This document shows positions 1 to 6,222 of a stretch of 28,435 nt of DNA, one piece after another. Origin of the DNA: a virus; IMG/VR virus record IMGVR_UViG_3300005253_000227, positions 1 through 28,435 of that record. One strand, 5' to 3'. How positions within the stretch are numbered: position 1 is the first letter of the stretch; the number at the start of each line of letters is the position of its first letter. The position numbers and the translations under genes were made by a program. Under the pieces are notes generated by a model. The model had not been told where the DNA came from and made no database searches. It worked only from the letters and a program-made list of their open reading frames with translations.

Positions 1-1
1 G

Positions 2-304
2 TTTGAGTGGCGACCTCTCAAAGTTATTAGGGAGGCACTAACTAGCAAAGGGGTTGCACCTGTTTATAGCCAATCTGGATGGTATCTCAATGGCAAATTA
101 TATAATTACAGGGACTATCCCCCAATAGACCTCAACAACCTATTCAAGTATGGTGTGCCGAAGTTAGTAGACATTGAAGGTAGACACAGAACAACACTGA
201 TACTTGAGAATTGGGCATTAGAAGTTGTCTATAAAGGAGACCCTGCCCTAGCTCTATTCTGGGCAATCTATCCTATACTAAAGGAGGCTAACAATGAAAA
301 ATAG
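2..304 (+). CDS. Hypothetical phage protein, 5'-truncated by window edge
   Basis: The frame is open from base 2 to a TAG at 302-304 and gives about 100 residues; the start lies outside the window. I do not recognise a function. The C-terminal part contains PPIDLNNLFKYGVP and later ALFWAIYPIL, and these two blocks reappear in the leftward gene at 3736-4126 (PPIDLNSLFEYAVP and ALFWTIY), so the phage carries two members of the family. The layout loosely recalls small phage proteins of the ABA-sandwich/BC1872 type, but that is a weak guess. The last codons contain the ribosome site for the next gene, which starts inside this one at 294. Confidence 0.7.
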   Translation, partial: FEWRPLKVIREALTSKGVAPVYSQSGWYLNGKLYNYRDYPPIDLNNLFKYGVPKLVDIEGRHRTTLILENWALEVVYKGDPALALFWAIYPILKEANNEK

Positions 305-404
305 AACCGCTTATGGTTTCTGGAAGGTTTGGGAGGCGTGTGATTACTACAATGTAGAACAGACATGCTGGATACCCGTCTGGACTGTTACTGTAGGAGG
401 CTAA
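294..404 (+). CDS. Small hypothetical protein, 36 aa
   Basis: ATG at 294 follows an AAGGAGG ribosome site at 281-287 and overlaps the end of the previous gene. The product begins MKNRTAYGFWKVWEACDYYN and is rich in aromatic residues (Trp, Tyr, Phe). Function is unknown. It ends three bases before the next gene, inside that gene's own ribosome site (GTAGGAGGCTAACAA). The spacing and the good Shine-Dalgarno sequence are the main support. Confidence 0.55.
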   Translation: MKNRTAYGFWKVWEACDYYNVEQTCWIPVWTVTVGG

Positions 405-407
405 CAA

Positions 408-980
408 ATGAGTGGTGAATATTACTGCCAATCTTGTGGCGCATCATTAACAGGCTTGTTCCATACTTGCAGGGGGGTGAGTGAGTTACTGACACCAGAG
501 GAAATGGAGAGTTTAAGAGCTTTTGGCCTACATGGCGAGCAAATCTCTATGTTGCATGTTGAGGAGATAGCCCAAGCCCAACTCGCAAAAGCCCACAAGA
601 CTATGGATGAACACAACTCTGAAGCTATCTCTAAGGCTTACTTCAGGGGTAGGGCAGACGGGCAGGTAATCAAAGAGTTTCAGAGTGGGCCTGATAGGAA
701 GAAGATAGCCAGAGTCCTAATGCAACAGGATAATTTGAATGATGATTTTTTCTTTGATAACCGTAGCGTAATGGTTGAGGCGGAAGAAACCTGCCAAGAA
801 TATGAAATAAAGGCTGACCAAATCTCTGCCCTTTTTGTCAGGGATAGACCTGAAAAATGCCCTACTTGTGGAGGGCAACATATGCTATACCGCAAAACAA
901 AGGGGATAGATTGCCCAACCTGTTTTGGTAAGGAAGGGGCAAGTATAACATCCTCTGAGGTAAAGGAGGCTAAGGAATGA
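408..980 (+). CDS. Zinc-finger hypothetical protein, 190 aa
   Basis: The ATG at 408 sits six to seven bases after AGGAGG. The protein has two probable metal sites: an N-terminal C7-x2-C10 with H19 and C21 (YYCQSC...HTC), and a C-terminal pair CPTC (about 151-154) and CPTC (about 169-172) separated by 14 residues, typical of a zinc ribbon. The middle is helical and charged with no recognised domain. Two terminal zinc modules around a helical core suggest a nucleic-acid or protein binding adaptor, but no enzyme motif is visible. The stop overlaps the next start (ATGA). Confidence 0.75.
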   Translation: MSGEYYCQSCGASLTGLFHTCRGVSELLTPEEMESLRAFGLHGEQISMLHVEEIAQAQLAKAHKTMDEHNSEAISKAYFRGRADGQVIKEFQSGPDRKKIARVLMQQDNLNDDFFFDNRSVMVEAEETCQEYEIKADQISALFVRDRPEKCPTCGGQHMLYRKTKGIDCPTCFGKEGASITSSEVKEAKE

Positions 981-1297
981 AGAAATTTTTACACTACATG
1001 CTTTGCCTACTATGGAAATTCTATTACAGGTGGTTAACATTAGGTGTTTATATGAGTGGGGATGGCTCTTTTCTCAAGATGTGCAGACGGACAACTTGGA
1101 AGTATGAGGAAGGGATTGGTGAATGTAACCAATTATGTTGTGATTTCATTACGGAAGAAGCCAAGAGGGAGGAGCTGGTGAGGATAATAGAATATCTAAA
1201 AGTCAGGTTTGTATGCTATGACGGGAACGACCATAGAAGCAGGGTTACTTTCAAACTTCCTGAGAATTGGGAGCAAGCCCTCAAGGCTGAGAAATGA
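977..1297 (+). CDS. Hypothetical protein, 106 aa
   Basis: It starts with a four-base ATGA overlap on the previous gene, behind AAAGGAGGCTAAGGA. The N-terminus is hydrophobic and aromatic (MKKFLHYMLCLLWKFYYRW), which could be one membrane-associated helix, followed by a charged body with five cysteines. The C-terminal half reads like a mixed alpha/beta domain (EELVRIIEYLKVRFVCYDG). No family is recognised. It is translationally coupled on both sides. Confidence 0.65.
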   Translation: MKKFLHYMLCLLWKFYYRWLTLGVYMSGDGSFLKMCRRTTWKYEEGIGECNQLCCDFITEEAKREELVRIIEYLKVRFVCYDGNDHRSRVTFKLPENWEQALKAEK

Positions 1298-1713
1298 AAG
1301 ATAAGAACAAGACAAAGGCTAAATGTAAACGAGATGCCTGGCAGGCGTTTGCCAAATTTATAAAACTGCGTGATGCTTGGAGGACTACTGGCTCTCCGGA
1401 ATACTGTGAGTGCTTTACTTGTAATTATTCTGGCCCCACCAATAGTTTCGATGCGGGTCACTTCATCCCCGGAAGGCATAATGCTAATTTATTCTCAGAG
1501 CGTGGGGTGAACGCTCAATGCAAGTCATGTAACGCTTTTCACGGAGGCCGTCCACTTGAATACCGCAGGCAGTTAATCAAACTTTACGGCGAAGGAGTTG
1601 ACGAGGAACTGGAAGCAGAAGAACGCAAGATAGTGAAATATTCCAAAGCCGATCTTATAGAAATCAGGGATAAATACAGGGAGAGGATTAAGGAGGTAGA
1701 GAATGGCTCATGA
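1294..1713 (+). CDS. ninG: NinG/Rap-like recombination protein
   Basis: The 139-residue product matches the layout of lambda NinG (Rap), a structure-specific endonuclease acting on recombination intermediates such as Holliday junctions in the phage Red pathway. Visible family marks are a zinc site built from C40-x2-C43 and C76-x2-C79, the AGHF block (residues 54-57), and NAQCKSCNAFHGG followed by PLEYRRQLIKLYG (residues 73-99). A charged helical tail follows. Lambda NinG is about 200 residues, so this form is shorter. The start overlaps the previous stop (ATGA). Its presence suggests a homologous recombination module, part of which may lie left of the window. Confidence 0.85.
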   Translation: MKDKNKTKAKCKRDAWQAFAKFIKLRDAWRTTGSPEYCECFTCNYSGPTNSFDAGHFIPGRHNANLFSERGVNAQCKSCNAFHGGRPLEYRRQLIKLYGEGVDEELEAEERKIVKYSKADLIEIRDKYRERIKEVENGS

Positions 1714-1840
1714 ATGTCCTGAGTGCGGTCAGATGTGCTACTGTAATGGCGATGTAGATGACTATTGCCATAACTTCGATTATTCATGTGATTGTGAGTC
1801 TACCCAACAGGGGGAGATAAGCAATGATAAAACTTTCTAA
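1703..1840 (+). CDS. Small Cys-rich zinc-binding protein, 45 aa
   Basis: ATG 1703 lies behind AAGGAGG (1690-1696) and overlaps the end of the ninG-like gene by 11 bases in another frame. The product starts MAHECPECGQMCYCNGD and has C5-x2-C8, further cysteines and HNFDYSCDC. Small proteins with the HECPECGQ...C.CDGD pattern are common in tailed phages; their function is not established. It contains the ribosome site of the following gene (GGGGGAGATAAGCA). Confidence 0.7.
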   Translation: MAHECPECGQMCYCNGDVDDYCHNFDYSCDCESTQQGEISNDKTF

Positions 1841-1991
1841 ATATGTTATAGGTTTCAAACTTAAAGGTTCTACAGACTCTGTGTTAATCAGTGAGGCATT
1901 AGAGAAAGCCAAAGAATTTGAATATATCTTACTCATACCCAAGTCAATAGTAGAGGAAATAAAGAAGGGGGTTACAGGTGAATGGGAATGA
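1824..1991 (+). CDS. Small hypothetical protein, 55 aa
   Basis: ATG 1824 is preceded by AGGGGGAGATAAGC and overlaps the previous gene by 17 bases. The product MIKLSKYVIGFKLKGSTDSV... is basic at its N-terminus and mixed strand/helix, with no known motif. It ends GEWE and a TGA at 1989-1991. The chain of overlaps shows it belongs to the same rightward operon. Confidence 0.6.
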   Translation: MIKLSKYVIGFKLKGSTDSVLISEALEKAKEFEYILLIPKSIVEEIKKGVTGEWE

Positions 1992-2329
1992 ATAAAGAGA
2001 TGAGAAAAAAGTTAGTCAGTGAATACTTGAAACCAATATTTGATAGAGGCATGGAAGCCCAACGGCTCAATATAAACTTGGGAACAGACGAGTTTTATTT
2101 TAATGTAGTTAGACTAATCCTATCTCTAGAAACCGATACCCACAGGATAGCGGTGATTAAGAAGGTGGAGCCCAACATACTGACGACAGAAGAAGCGAAG
2201 GAAGAAGTGCTTAAATATCATTGTAGCCCTGAAACAAGACCGCAAGATATAACAATAACTGACGTGGAAGAAACCCTCATGGACGCTCAGAGGTCTAGGG
2301 ATATAGAGTATTATGGGAGGAATGAATGA
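1982..2329 (+). CDS. Hypothetical protein, 115 aa
   Basis: Two starts are possible: ATG 1982 (MGMNKEMRKK) and ATG 1988 (MNKEMRKK). The second forms an ATGA overlap with the preceding stop, the usual arrangement in this operon, and is slightly preferred by context; the longer form is reported. The protein is charged and mainly helical (KKLVSEYLKPIFDRGMEAQR, EEAKEEVLKY). No domain is recognised. Confidence 0.6.
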   Translation: MGMNKEMRKKLVSEYLKPIFDRGMEAQRLNINLGTDEFYFNVVRLILSLETDTHRIAVIKKVEPNILTTEEAKEEVLKYHCSPETRPQDITITDVEETLMDAQRSRDIEYYGRNE

Positions 2330-2520
2330 CTACTCAGTCGCAAGTAAATATTTATGTAGAGCAAGCTATGGTTTTCCCAATAAGGGATAGGGAACAATTA
2401 GTAGCAATGGTGTTATTGCATTTTAGTGACCTTAATGTGGAGACAGCTAGAAGGCTAGTAAGCACACCATTAAAACGACTGAATCCTCCATGGTTAGCCA
2501 ACAGCAGAGCAACGATATAG
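2326..2520 (+). CDS. Small hypothetical protein, 64 aa
   Basis: It starts with an ATGA overlap on the previous stop, behind GGGAGG. The product MTTQSQVNIYVEQAMVF... looks like a compact helical protein (REQLVAMVLLHFSDLNVETARRL resembles a helix-turn-helix-like pair of helices, but this is weak). Function unknown. A 27-base gap with a ribosome site separates it from the next gene. Confidence 0.55.
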   Translation: MTTQSQVNIYVEQAMVFPIRDREQLVAMVLLHFSDLNVETARRLVSTPLKRLNPPWLANSRATI

Positions 2521-2547
2521 ATATAGAGTATTACAAGGGGGGATGAA

Positions 2548-2844
2548 ATGCCTAAATTTACTTTCGGAAACGCACTATATGAGATACCATTACCCAAGCC
2601 GCATAGATTAAAGCACTGGTTCCCTTTGCAAATTACTGAGTGCGTTACCAGTGTTGTTGTAGAGTGTCCTGCCTTTGACGAATATGGGTATGGGGAGGAC
2701 TATAATTCTGCCGTGAAGGACTTAGGGGAGAGTATTGTAGGTTTCTGGGAATCTCTAAAGCACTTGAAGAAACGGCGTAGGAATATGGGAGAGAGTATGC
2801 GGCGAATTTTTGACTTAATGGAAGAGCAGATAAGGGGGGAATAG
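2548..2844 (+). CDS. Hypothetical protein with HicB-like pattern, 98 aa
   Basis: ATG 2548 follows AAGGGGGGATGAA. The middle of the protein (TSVVVECPAFDEYGYGEDYNSAVKDL, split here as TSVVVECPAFDEYGYGED then YNSAVKDLGESIVGFWESL) resembles the strand-loop-helix of HicB-fold antitoxin-like proteins: a beta strand, a glycine-containing turn, then an amphipathic helix. No HicA toxin partner is adjacent, so this is probably a stand-alone phage derivative of that fold or only a chance likeness. The tail is strongly basic (LKKRRRNMGESMRR). Confidence 0.6.
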   Translation: MPKFTFGNALYEIPLPKPHRLKHWFPLQITECVTSVVVECPAFDEYGYGEDYNSAVKDLGESIVGFWESLKHLKKRRRNMGESMRRIFDLMEEQIRGE

Positions 2845-3039
2845 ATGAGGAGAAAGTGGTTAATATCAGAGTTACCAGATAAAAACAGATGCCCACACTG
2901 TAAGAAGCTAGGTTTAATTGATGATGAAGAAGGTGATATAGGTTGTTTATGTTGTGGTGAGAGAGTCTACAAAGTCCCACCCCTACCCTATATAAGAAGA
3001 ATTTATACAAAGCAGGGGTGGAGACCTAGTTTAGTCTAA
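2845..3039 (+). CDS. Zinc-ribbon protein, 64 aa
   Basis: The ATG at 2845 directly follows the previous TAG, with AAGGGGGG just upstream. The product has CPHC near residue 16 and CLCC near residue 34, with 14 residues between the pairs, a classical two-knuckle zinc ribbon, then a basic tail (RRIYTKQGWRP). It is the last gene of the rightward block and overlaps the 3' end of the leftward C2H2 gene by nine bases, tail to tail. Confidence 0.65.
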   Translation: MRRKWLISELPDKNRCPHCKKLGLIDDEEGDIGCLCCGERVYKVPPLPYIRRIYTKQGWRPSLV

Positions 3040-3150
3040 TTCTTTTAATACTATTTCATAGTCATGCTCCTTTATTAAATGCTGCATTAGTTTTTTGTGG
3101 CTAAAATACCACTGTCCGCATACTTTACATCTTAACATACCCTTGTTCAT
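3031..3150 (-). CDS. C2H2 zinc-finger micro-protein, 39 aa
   Basis: Read on the minus strand from ATG at 3150 behind GGAGGGGGTAAA to TAA at 3031. The product begins MNKGMLRCKVCGQWYFSHKK. It contains one complete C-x2-C-x12-H-x4-H finger (C8, C11, H24, H29), the classical C2H2 spacing, and little else. Single classical fingers of this kind occur in some phage and archaeal proteins, usually as DNA-binding modules. Its start overlaps the stop of the next upstream gene (ATGA), so it ends the leftward operon. Confidence 0.7.
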   Translation of the reverse strand: MNKGMLRCKVCGQWYFSHKKLMQHLIKEHDYEIVLKELD

Positions 3151-3335
3151 TTTACCCCCTCCTTATCCCTCAATATACGTTCTGCTTGCTGTAGTCCGGT
3201 GATAAAGCCCTTACCGCCGTTATCTGCTTGACAGGCATTATAACCCGCATTATAAGCAGCCTCGGCAAGTAAAGTTCGGCTCTCCCGTTCCTCCTTGAGT
3301 ATTCTATTGTGCTTCCGTTTTGTTATGAATAACAT
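3147..3335 (-). CDS. Small hypothetical protein, 62 aa
   Basis: Minus strand, overlapping its neighbours on both sides (32 bases with the DUF4326 gene, four with the C2H2 gene). The product MLFITKRKHNRILKEERESR... is a basic helix followed by an Ala/Gly-rich region (AEAAYNAGYNACQADNGGKG). A ribosome site (AGGAGGTAGATA) precedes the start. No family recognised. Confidence 0.6.
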   Translation of the reverse strand: MLFITKRKHNRILKEERESRTLLAEAAYNAGYNACQADNGGKGFITGLQQAERILRDKEGVK

Positions 3336-3681
3336 TATCTACCTCCTGATTAGCTAATTCCAGTAGGATGTCCGCATGACAGTATCTTGGATTTTCTCCT
3401 TTACCATCCCATGTATGACACCAGCAGGCTAAATCCTTACCCCTCAAATCCGACAAATGTGCTAACAAGCAGGGATTGTCCAATAAATAACTTTTATATT
3501 CATCGACTACTAATTTGTGCTTATCTTTCTTGGAGAGGCCATGAGGTAACAGCGGGTCTCTCACTGTAAAAGGATTGCCCCACTTGCTTGATAAATTATA
3601 ACGAGGCACAGCACGACCTACATATATCGCTCCATTAGGAACTTTGTAACCACAATCCTTAATGTTTAGCACCTTTGCCAT
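3304..3681 (-). CDS. DUF4326-domain protein
   Basis: The 125-residue product carries the family marks of DUF4326: GAIYVGRAVPRYNLSSKWGN (residues 17-36), with KWGNPF at 33-38, LRGKDLACWC at 79-88 and CHADILLELAN at 101-111. DUF4326 proteins are small and frequent in phages; their role is not established, and the conserved Cys/His pattern suggests metal binding or an enzyme site. It starts at ATG 3681 behind GGAGGCTACAA and is second last but one in the leftward operon. Confidence 0.85.
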   Translation of the reverse strand: MAKVLNIKDCGYKVPNGAIYVGRAVPRYNLSSKWGNPFTVRDPLLPHGLSKKDKHKLVVDEYKSYLLDNPCLLAHLSDLRGKDLACWCHTWDGKGENPRYCHADILLELANQEVDNVIHNKTEAQ

Positions 3682-3735
3682 TTGTAGCCTCCAAATACTT
3701 AAACTTTAATACCATGTGTAGCTGGCGCACAATTC

Positions 3736-4126
3736 CTAGTAAATTTCCATATCGATATAGATTGTCCAGAATAAAGCTTCTTCATCAGGTATTCCCTGCT
3801 CAATCTTTTGTAGCCACCATCGAAACAACTCTCGACGAGCACTCTCTAGGCTAATCTTGAATATCTTACTCATTTCGATGATAGCCTCTGGCACAGCATA
3901 CTCGAATAATGAATTTAGGTCTATGGGGGGGATACAACTCTTCTACTTGAAGTTTATCGCCTCGTAATCTTCCTATCCATATATTGTACTGTCCTCCCCT
4001 GTGATTTGGCTTCTCTTTATTTGGTTCGTATAGGACATAATAAGGTGTTTTGCCAGGTATTCTCTCTATCTTAAACCCACACCTCCCCCAAAATTCTTTT
4101 ACCTGTCCTTCTGTTGGTTCAGCCAT
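3736..4126 (-). pseudogene. Hypothetical protein, frameshifted in a C7 run; paralogue of gene at 2-304
   Basis: The first part starts at ATG 4126 (MAEPTEGQVKEFWGRCGFKI) behind GAGGAGGAGCGGAA and reads to ...VEELYPP, where it meets seven consecutive C (plus strand G7, 3925-3931). After that it runs into unrelated sequence and stops at 3866. Dropping one C restores a frame from 3924 to TAG at 3736 that reads IDLNSLFEYAVPEAIIEMSK and ALFWTIY. This joins seamlessly and matches PPIDLNNLFKYGVP and ALFWAIY of the gene at the left window edge. The restored protein would be 129 residues. The cause may be a sequencing error, a true mutation, or +1 slippage on CCC-C. An internal ATG at 3873 could still start a 45-residue fragment. 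Confidence 0.75.
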
Positions 4127-4131
4127 TTCCG

Positions 4132-4160
4132 CTCCTCCTCTATATGATTAGTGTTACTGG
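4132..4160 (-). repeat. Gene-junction repeat, copy 1
   Basis: These 29 bases match 5402-5430 with one mismatch (position 4146 versus 5416). On the minus strand the repeat runs from the stop codon of one gene (CCAGTAA) to the ribosome site of the next (GAGGAGGAG), so it is a complete gene-to-gene junction. Confidence 0.85.
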
Positions 4161-4333
4161 GTTCCGGTTTTGCTATATTCCTTGTCAATCATCCTTTGTA
4201 AACGGTCTATTCTGGCTAGTCTATTGCCTGCCATTTTGCCAGAGAAACGCCTAGTCTCGCCCCACCTGCTAGCCCTAGCGCAATCCTGATGCGCTTGTTC
4301 AAGTCTTTCATATAACCCTTTGAGTCTAGTCAT
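4154..4333 (-). CDS. Small basic hypothetical protein, 59 aa
   Basis: Minus strand, ATG 4333 to TAA 4154. The start overlaps the stop of the 96-residue gene (ATGA). The product MTRLKGLYERLEQAHQDCAR... is very basic and helical, ending RLQRMIDKEYSKTGTQ. A nucleic-acid or coiled-coil role is possible but unproven. Its stop codon lies inside the 29-base junction repeat. Confidence 0.6.
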   Translation of the reverse strand: MTRLKGLYERLEQAHQDCARASRWGETRRFSGKMAGNRLARIDRLQRMIDKEYSKTGTQ

Positions 4334-4620
4334 CTCATACCCTCCAGGGTAGACTTAGGTTTTAATATCCCTGACCATTCCCTTGTTATCTTGCCATTCC
4401 TTATCTCTCGCCTATCAGGATGGCATTTAGCCCACAATGCCATCCCTTCGGGACACCACATATCTGATTTTTGCCGTATGGAATCGCACCTGACACACTG
4501 CATCCCTTCCAGTGTAAAGCCGGTGTCCCAATTAATGGAGATAAAGCCCATATACTTTGCCCGATCACAACCACATAAAGGGCAATCAGGTTTAATTGTC
4601 ATAATTATAGGCATTCTCAT
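4330..4620 (-). CDS. Zinc-ribbon hypothetical protein, 96 aa
   Basis: Minus strand. Start ATG 4620 overlaps the TGA of the 22-codon ORF upstream (ATGA); ATG 4614 (MPIIMTIK) is better spaced from GGGGGG and is a real alternative. Two knuckles, CPLC and CVRC, are about 27 residues apart, followed by a third cysteine in DMWC and by C/H in AKCHPDRR, so one or two zinc sites are possible. No catalytic motif is seen. Confidence 0.65.
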   Translation of the reverse strand: MRMPIIMTIKPDCPLCGCDRAKYMGFISINWDTGFTLEGMQCVRCDSIRQKSDMWCPEGMALWAKCHPDRREIRNGKITREWSGILKPKSTLEGMR

Positions 4621-4685
4621 ACCCCCCTTTTCAATAGATATAGTTTAAGATAAGCTGTTAAGATCCTTTCAAAGTCATACTCCAT
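4617..4685 (-). CDS. Micro-ORF, 22 aa
   Basis: Minus strand ATG 4685 behind GGGAGGTAATATAT, ending TGA 4617 in a four-base overlap with the next start. The product begins MEYDFERILTAYLKLYLLKR, with a leucine/tyrosine-rich helix. It may be a real small protein or a translational coupler for the downstream zinc-ribbon gene. Only the ribosome site and the overlap support it. Confidence 0.4.
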   Translation of the reverse strand: MEYDFERILTAYLKLYLLKRGV

Positions 4686-4742
4686 ATATATTACCTCCCT
4701 TCTGCTTGAGTTAGTGCCTTAACTCCGTTAGTTGATGCCACT

Positions 4743-4829
4743 CTAACTGCACGGGCACTGCACCACATTACTGATACGAGGTATCCATTGATGCCCGCAG
4801 CGTTTACAGGTTAATCGTTTTATCTTCAT
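4743..4829 (-). CDS. Zinc-ribbon micro-protein, 28 aa, second knuckle compressed
   Basis: Minus strand ATG 4829 behind AAAGGAGGAGAGAGT. The product begins MKIKRLTCKRCGHQWIPR and ends VVQCPCS. The TCKRCGHxWxPR half is the standard start of a very common short zinc ribbon, whose second knuckle is normally CPxCxSxxW. Here the second knuckle is CPC and the protein stops two residues later, so it looks one residue short and truncated. It may be damaged or may fold with C25/C27. Confidence 0.55.
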   Translation of the reverse strand: MKIKRLTCKRCGHQWIPRISNVVQCPCS

Positions 4830-4860
4830 ACTCTCTCCTCCTTTGGGCTTATAGCCACTT

Positions 4861-4884
4861 ACCCTTTGTCATTTTTGAAAGGGT
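4861..4884 (-). other. Hairpin after the 163-aa gene
   Basis: ACCCTTT (4861-4867) pairs with AAAGGGT (4878-4884), a seven-base stem with a ten-base loop, just downstream of the stop at 4904 on the minus strand. No U-run follows on that strand, so it is not a standard terminator; it may be an RNA stability or processing hairpin, or chance. Confidence 0.3.
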
Positions 4885-4903
4885 TGTTTCGACTTTAGAT
4901 ACC

Positions 4904-5395
4904 TTATCTACAGCCTATACGCGAGGTACGGTTAACGCCAAAACTTCTATCACCATCTGATACATAAACATCCTGCCATAATTTATGCGCTTCCTTGTTG
5001 TACCTAATCCAGTATTCTCCTTCTTTAATCTTAAATATCTCAGAAAACAAATGCCCTAAAACCTCGTAATAATCATTCCAAGGTCTTCCTCTAACACATC
5101 CCATGTTTTGTTTTCGCATCAAAGCTATGTTGTACTGCTCAATGAACTTAACTTGAAAATAATCAGGGCATGCTCTTTCGGAGTCTCTCTTGTCTTTATA
5201 ACAACAGTTATCACAAGTAAACCTTTTCACCTTCTTGTATTTAGGCGTTAAGCAAAGGAAATAATTCGATGAGTACTCTGTCATTCTCGTTAGAGAGTGC
5301 CTTATGCCGTTCTCTTCATCATCTAAGTAAGCATCGTATAGTTCACTGCCATTATATTTATTATTTTTCCTTGCTTCGGAATTCATAAAACCCAT
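4904..5395 (-). CDS. Hypothetical protein with Cys cluster, 163 aa
   Basis: Minus strand ATG 5395 behind GGAGGAGGAGAAA. The centre holds CDNCCYKDKRDSERACPDY, four cysteines that could bind a metal ion, then an aromatic, charged C-terminal half (DYYEVLGHLFSEIFKIKEGE). No family is recognised. The upstream junction is the second copy of the 29-base repeat. Confidence 0.65.
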   Translation of the reverse strand: MGFMNSEARKNNKYNGSELYDAYLDDEENGIRHSLTRMTEYSSNYFLCLTPKYKKVKRFTCDNCCYKDKRDSERACPDYFQVKFIEQYNIALMRKQNMGCVRGRPWNDYYEVLGHLFSEIFKIKEGEYWIRYNKEAHKLWQDVYVSDGDRSFGVNRTSRIGCR

Positions 5396-5401
5396 TTTCT
5401 C

Positions 5402-5430
5402 CTCCTCCTCTATATAATTAGTGTTACTGG
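5402..5430 (-). repeat. Gene-junction repeat, copy 2
   Basis: Matches 4132-4160 with a single mismatch. It covers the end of the 39-residue zinc ribbon gene (CCAGTAA), a short A/T spacer and the GAGGAGG ribosome site of the 163-residue gene. Confidence 0.85.
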
Positions 5431-5543
5431 GGTTCGACCTCTCGAATGTCTTTATATAAACATTGTGGGCAAATAAATGTTAGTGAGTTTGCATCCTTGT
5501 TCAATCTATACATCATTTCGGTTCCGCACTTCGGGCAGTTCAT
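5424..5543 (-). CDS. Zinc-ribbon micro-protein, 39 aa
   Basis: Minus strand ATG 5543 behind GGGAGGGATTAAGAG, stop TAA 5424. The product begins MNCPKCGTEMMYRLNKDANS. CPKC (3-6) and CPQC (25-28) are separated by 18 residues, a complete small zinc ribbon followed by a short acidic tail. It has the form of a stand-alone phage zinc ribbon of unknown partner. Confidence 0.65.
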   Translation of the reverse strand: MNCPKCGTEMMYRLNKDANSLTFICPQCLYKDIREVEPQ

Positions 5544-5564
5544 CTCTTAATCCCTCCCGTTTAT

Positions 5565-5969
5565 TTAATTGGCTAGTTTATCTATCTCATATTGGTAGCC
5601 TTCGATTGTTCTTTGGTATGTTGGTCTTAGTTTCCCTCTCTTATTGTGTGACATGCAACCTAAGCCGTGTATGAAGTCAATCTTACCTTGCAATATAACT
5701 AGTGTAGCCTGGCGTTCTTTTTCCTCATTGACTGCGATACGCTTTTCATTAATGGCTAATTCCTCATCTGTTCTTCTGAGTCGCTTGATGGTGCGATCGA
5801 GTGTCATTTTAGCCATAGCATCAGATTGCCAGCGTGCTTTCTGGCGTGGTGAAAATAGACCTACCTGCATAGGGCTGATACTTCCCTCAGACATTAAAGG
5901 CGTGCTGAGTAGTGCTTGGTTATCTTTTGTTAGCCTCTCAGCCTCTTGTAATCTATCTTGGTAAGTCAT
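5565..5969 (-). CDS. Coiled-coil hypothetical protein, 134 aa
   Basis: Minus strand ATG 5969 behind GGAGGTAAGGAT. It is the first gene of the leftward operon, about 33 bases below the -10 of the predicted promoter (6003-6008). The sequence is rich in Arg, Glu, Lys and Gln with long helices (RTIKRLRRTDEELAINEKR and EEKERQATLVILQGKID), so a coiled coil is likely over residues 50-100. No enzymatic motif. Confidence 0.65.
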   Translation of the reverse strand: MTYQDRLQEAERLTKDNQALLSTPLMSEGSISPMQVGLFSPRQKARWQSDAMAKMTLDRTIKRLRRTDEELAINEKRIAVNEEKERQATLVILQGKIDFIHGLGCMSHNKRGKLRPTYQRTIEGYQYEIDKLAN

Positions 5970-6002
5970 ATCCTTACCTCCATTTATTCTATCTACCCTA
6001 AG

Positions 6003-6031
6003 AGTATGCCTATAAGGAAGGCACTTGTCAA
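6003..6031 (-). promoter_or_regulatory. Predicted promoter of the leftward operon
   Basis: On the minus strand TTGACA (6031-6026) is followed after 17 bases by CATACT (6008-6003), which matches four of six -10 bases. It lies just upstream of the first leftward gene. This is a motif match only. Confidence 0.55.
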
Positions 6032-6081
6032 TACCCTGAGCATCTATTTTGAGGTAGTTGGTAAAAATAGTTTACTAGCTA

Positions 6082-6109
6082 TTGACAAAGTATAGATATA
6101 TAGTATACT
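6082..6109 (+). promoter_or_regulatory. Predicted strong promoter for a short transcription unit
   Basis: TTGACA (6082-6087), 16 bases, TATACT (6104-6109). Transcription would start near 6116 and run into the hairpin at 6223-6250, giving an RNA of roughly 140 bases. The only coding potential is a two-codon minigene and a 12-codon ORF. Confidence 0.65.
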
Positions 6110-6156
6110 AATAAGGTAACACCACTTGAGAATGAATAAAGGGAGGTAGTCATGAG

Positions 6157-6195
6157 ATGAAAAAGAAGCTACATAGAACAATTCATAGGTTTTAA
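6157..6195 (+). CDS. Possible leader peptide (12 aa) coupled to a two-codon minigene
   Basis: A GGGAGGT ribosome site (6141-6147) is followed by ATG AGA TGA (6152-6160), a two-codon minigene. Its stop overlaps a second ATG (6157) that opens MKKKLHRTIHRF and TAA at 6193. Both lie inside the short transcription unit 6116-6257. Minigenes with AGA codons are known to trap peptidyl-tRNA in E. coli; whether this one is translated is unknown. Confidence 0.35.
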   Translation: MKKKLHRTIHRF

Positions 6196-6222
6196 TTAAC
6201 CGGCGCAGGGGAATTAGTTACT

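Noticed and set aside
2645-3010. 121-codon minus-strand ORF opposite 2548-3039
   Set aside because: Shadow of the two rightward genes, which have ribosome sites and, in one case, a zinc ribbon; the shadow has a Ser/Leu-rich composition typical of antisense frames.
4616-4903. MTKGKWL seven-codon ORF near 4860 on the minus strand
   Set aside because: No ribosome site and too short to support; it lies in a hairpin.
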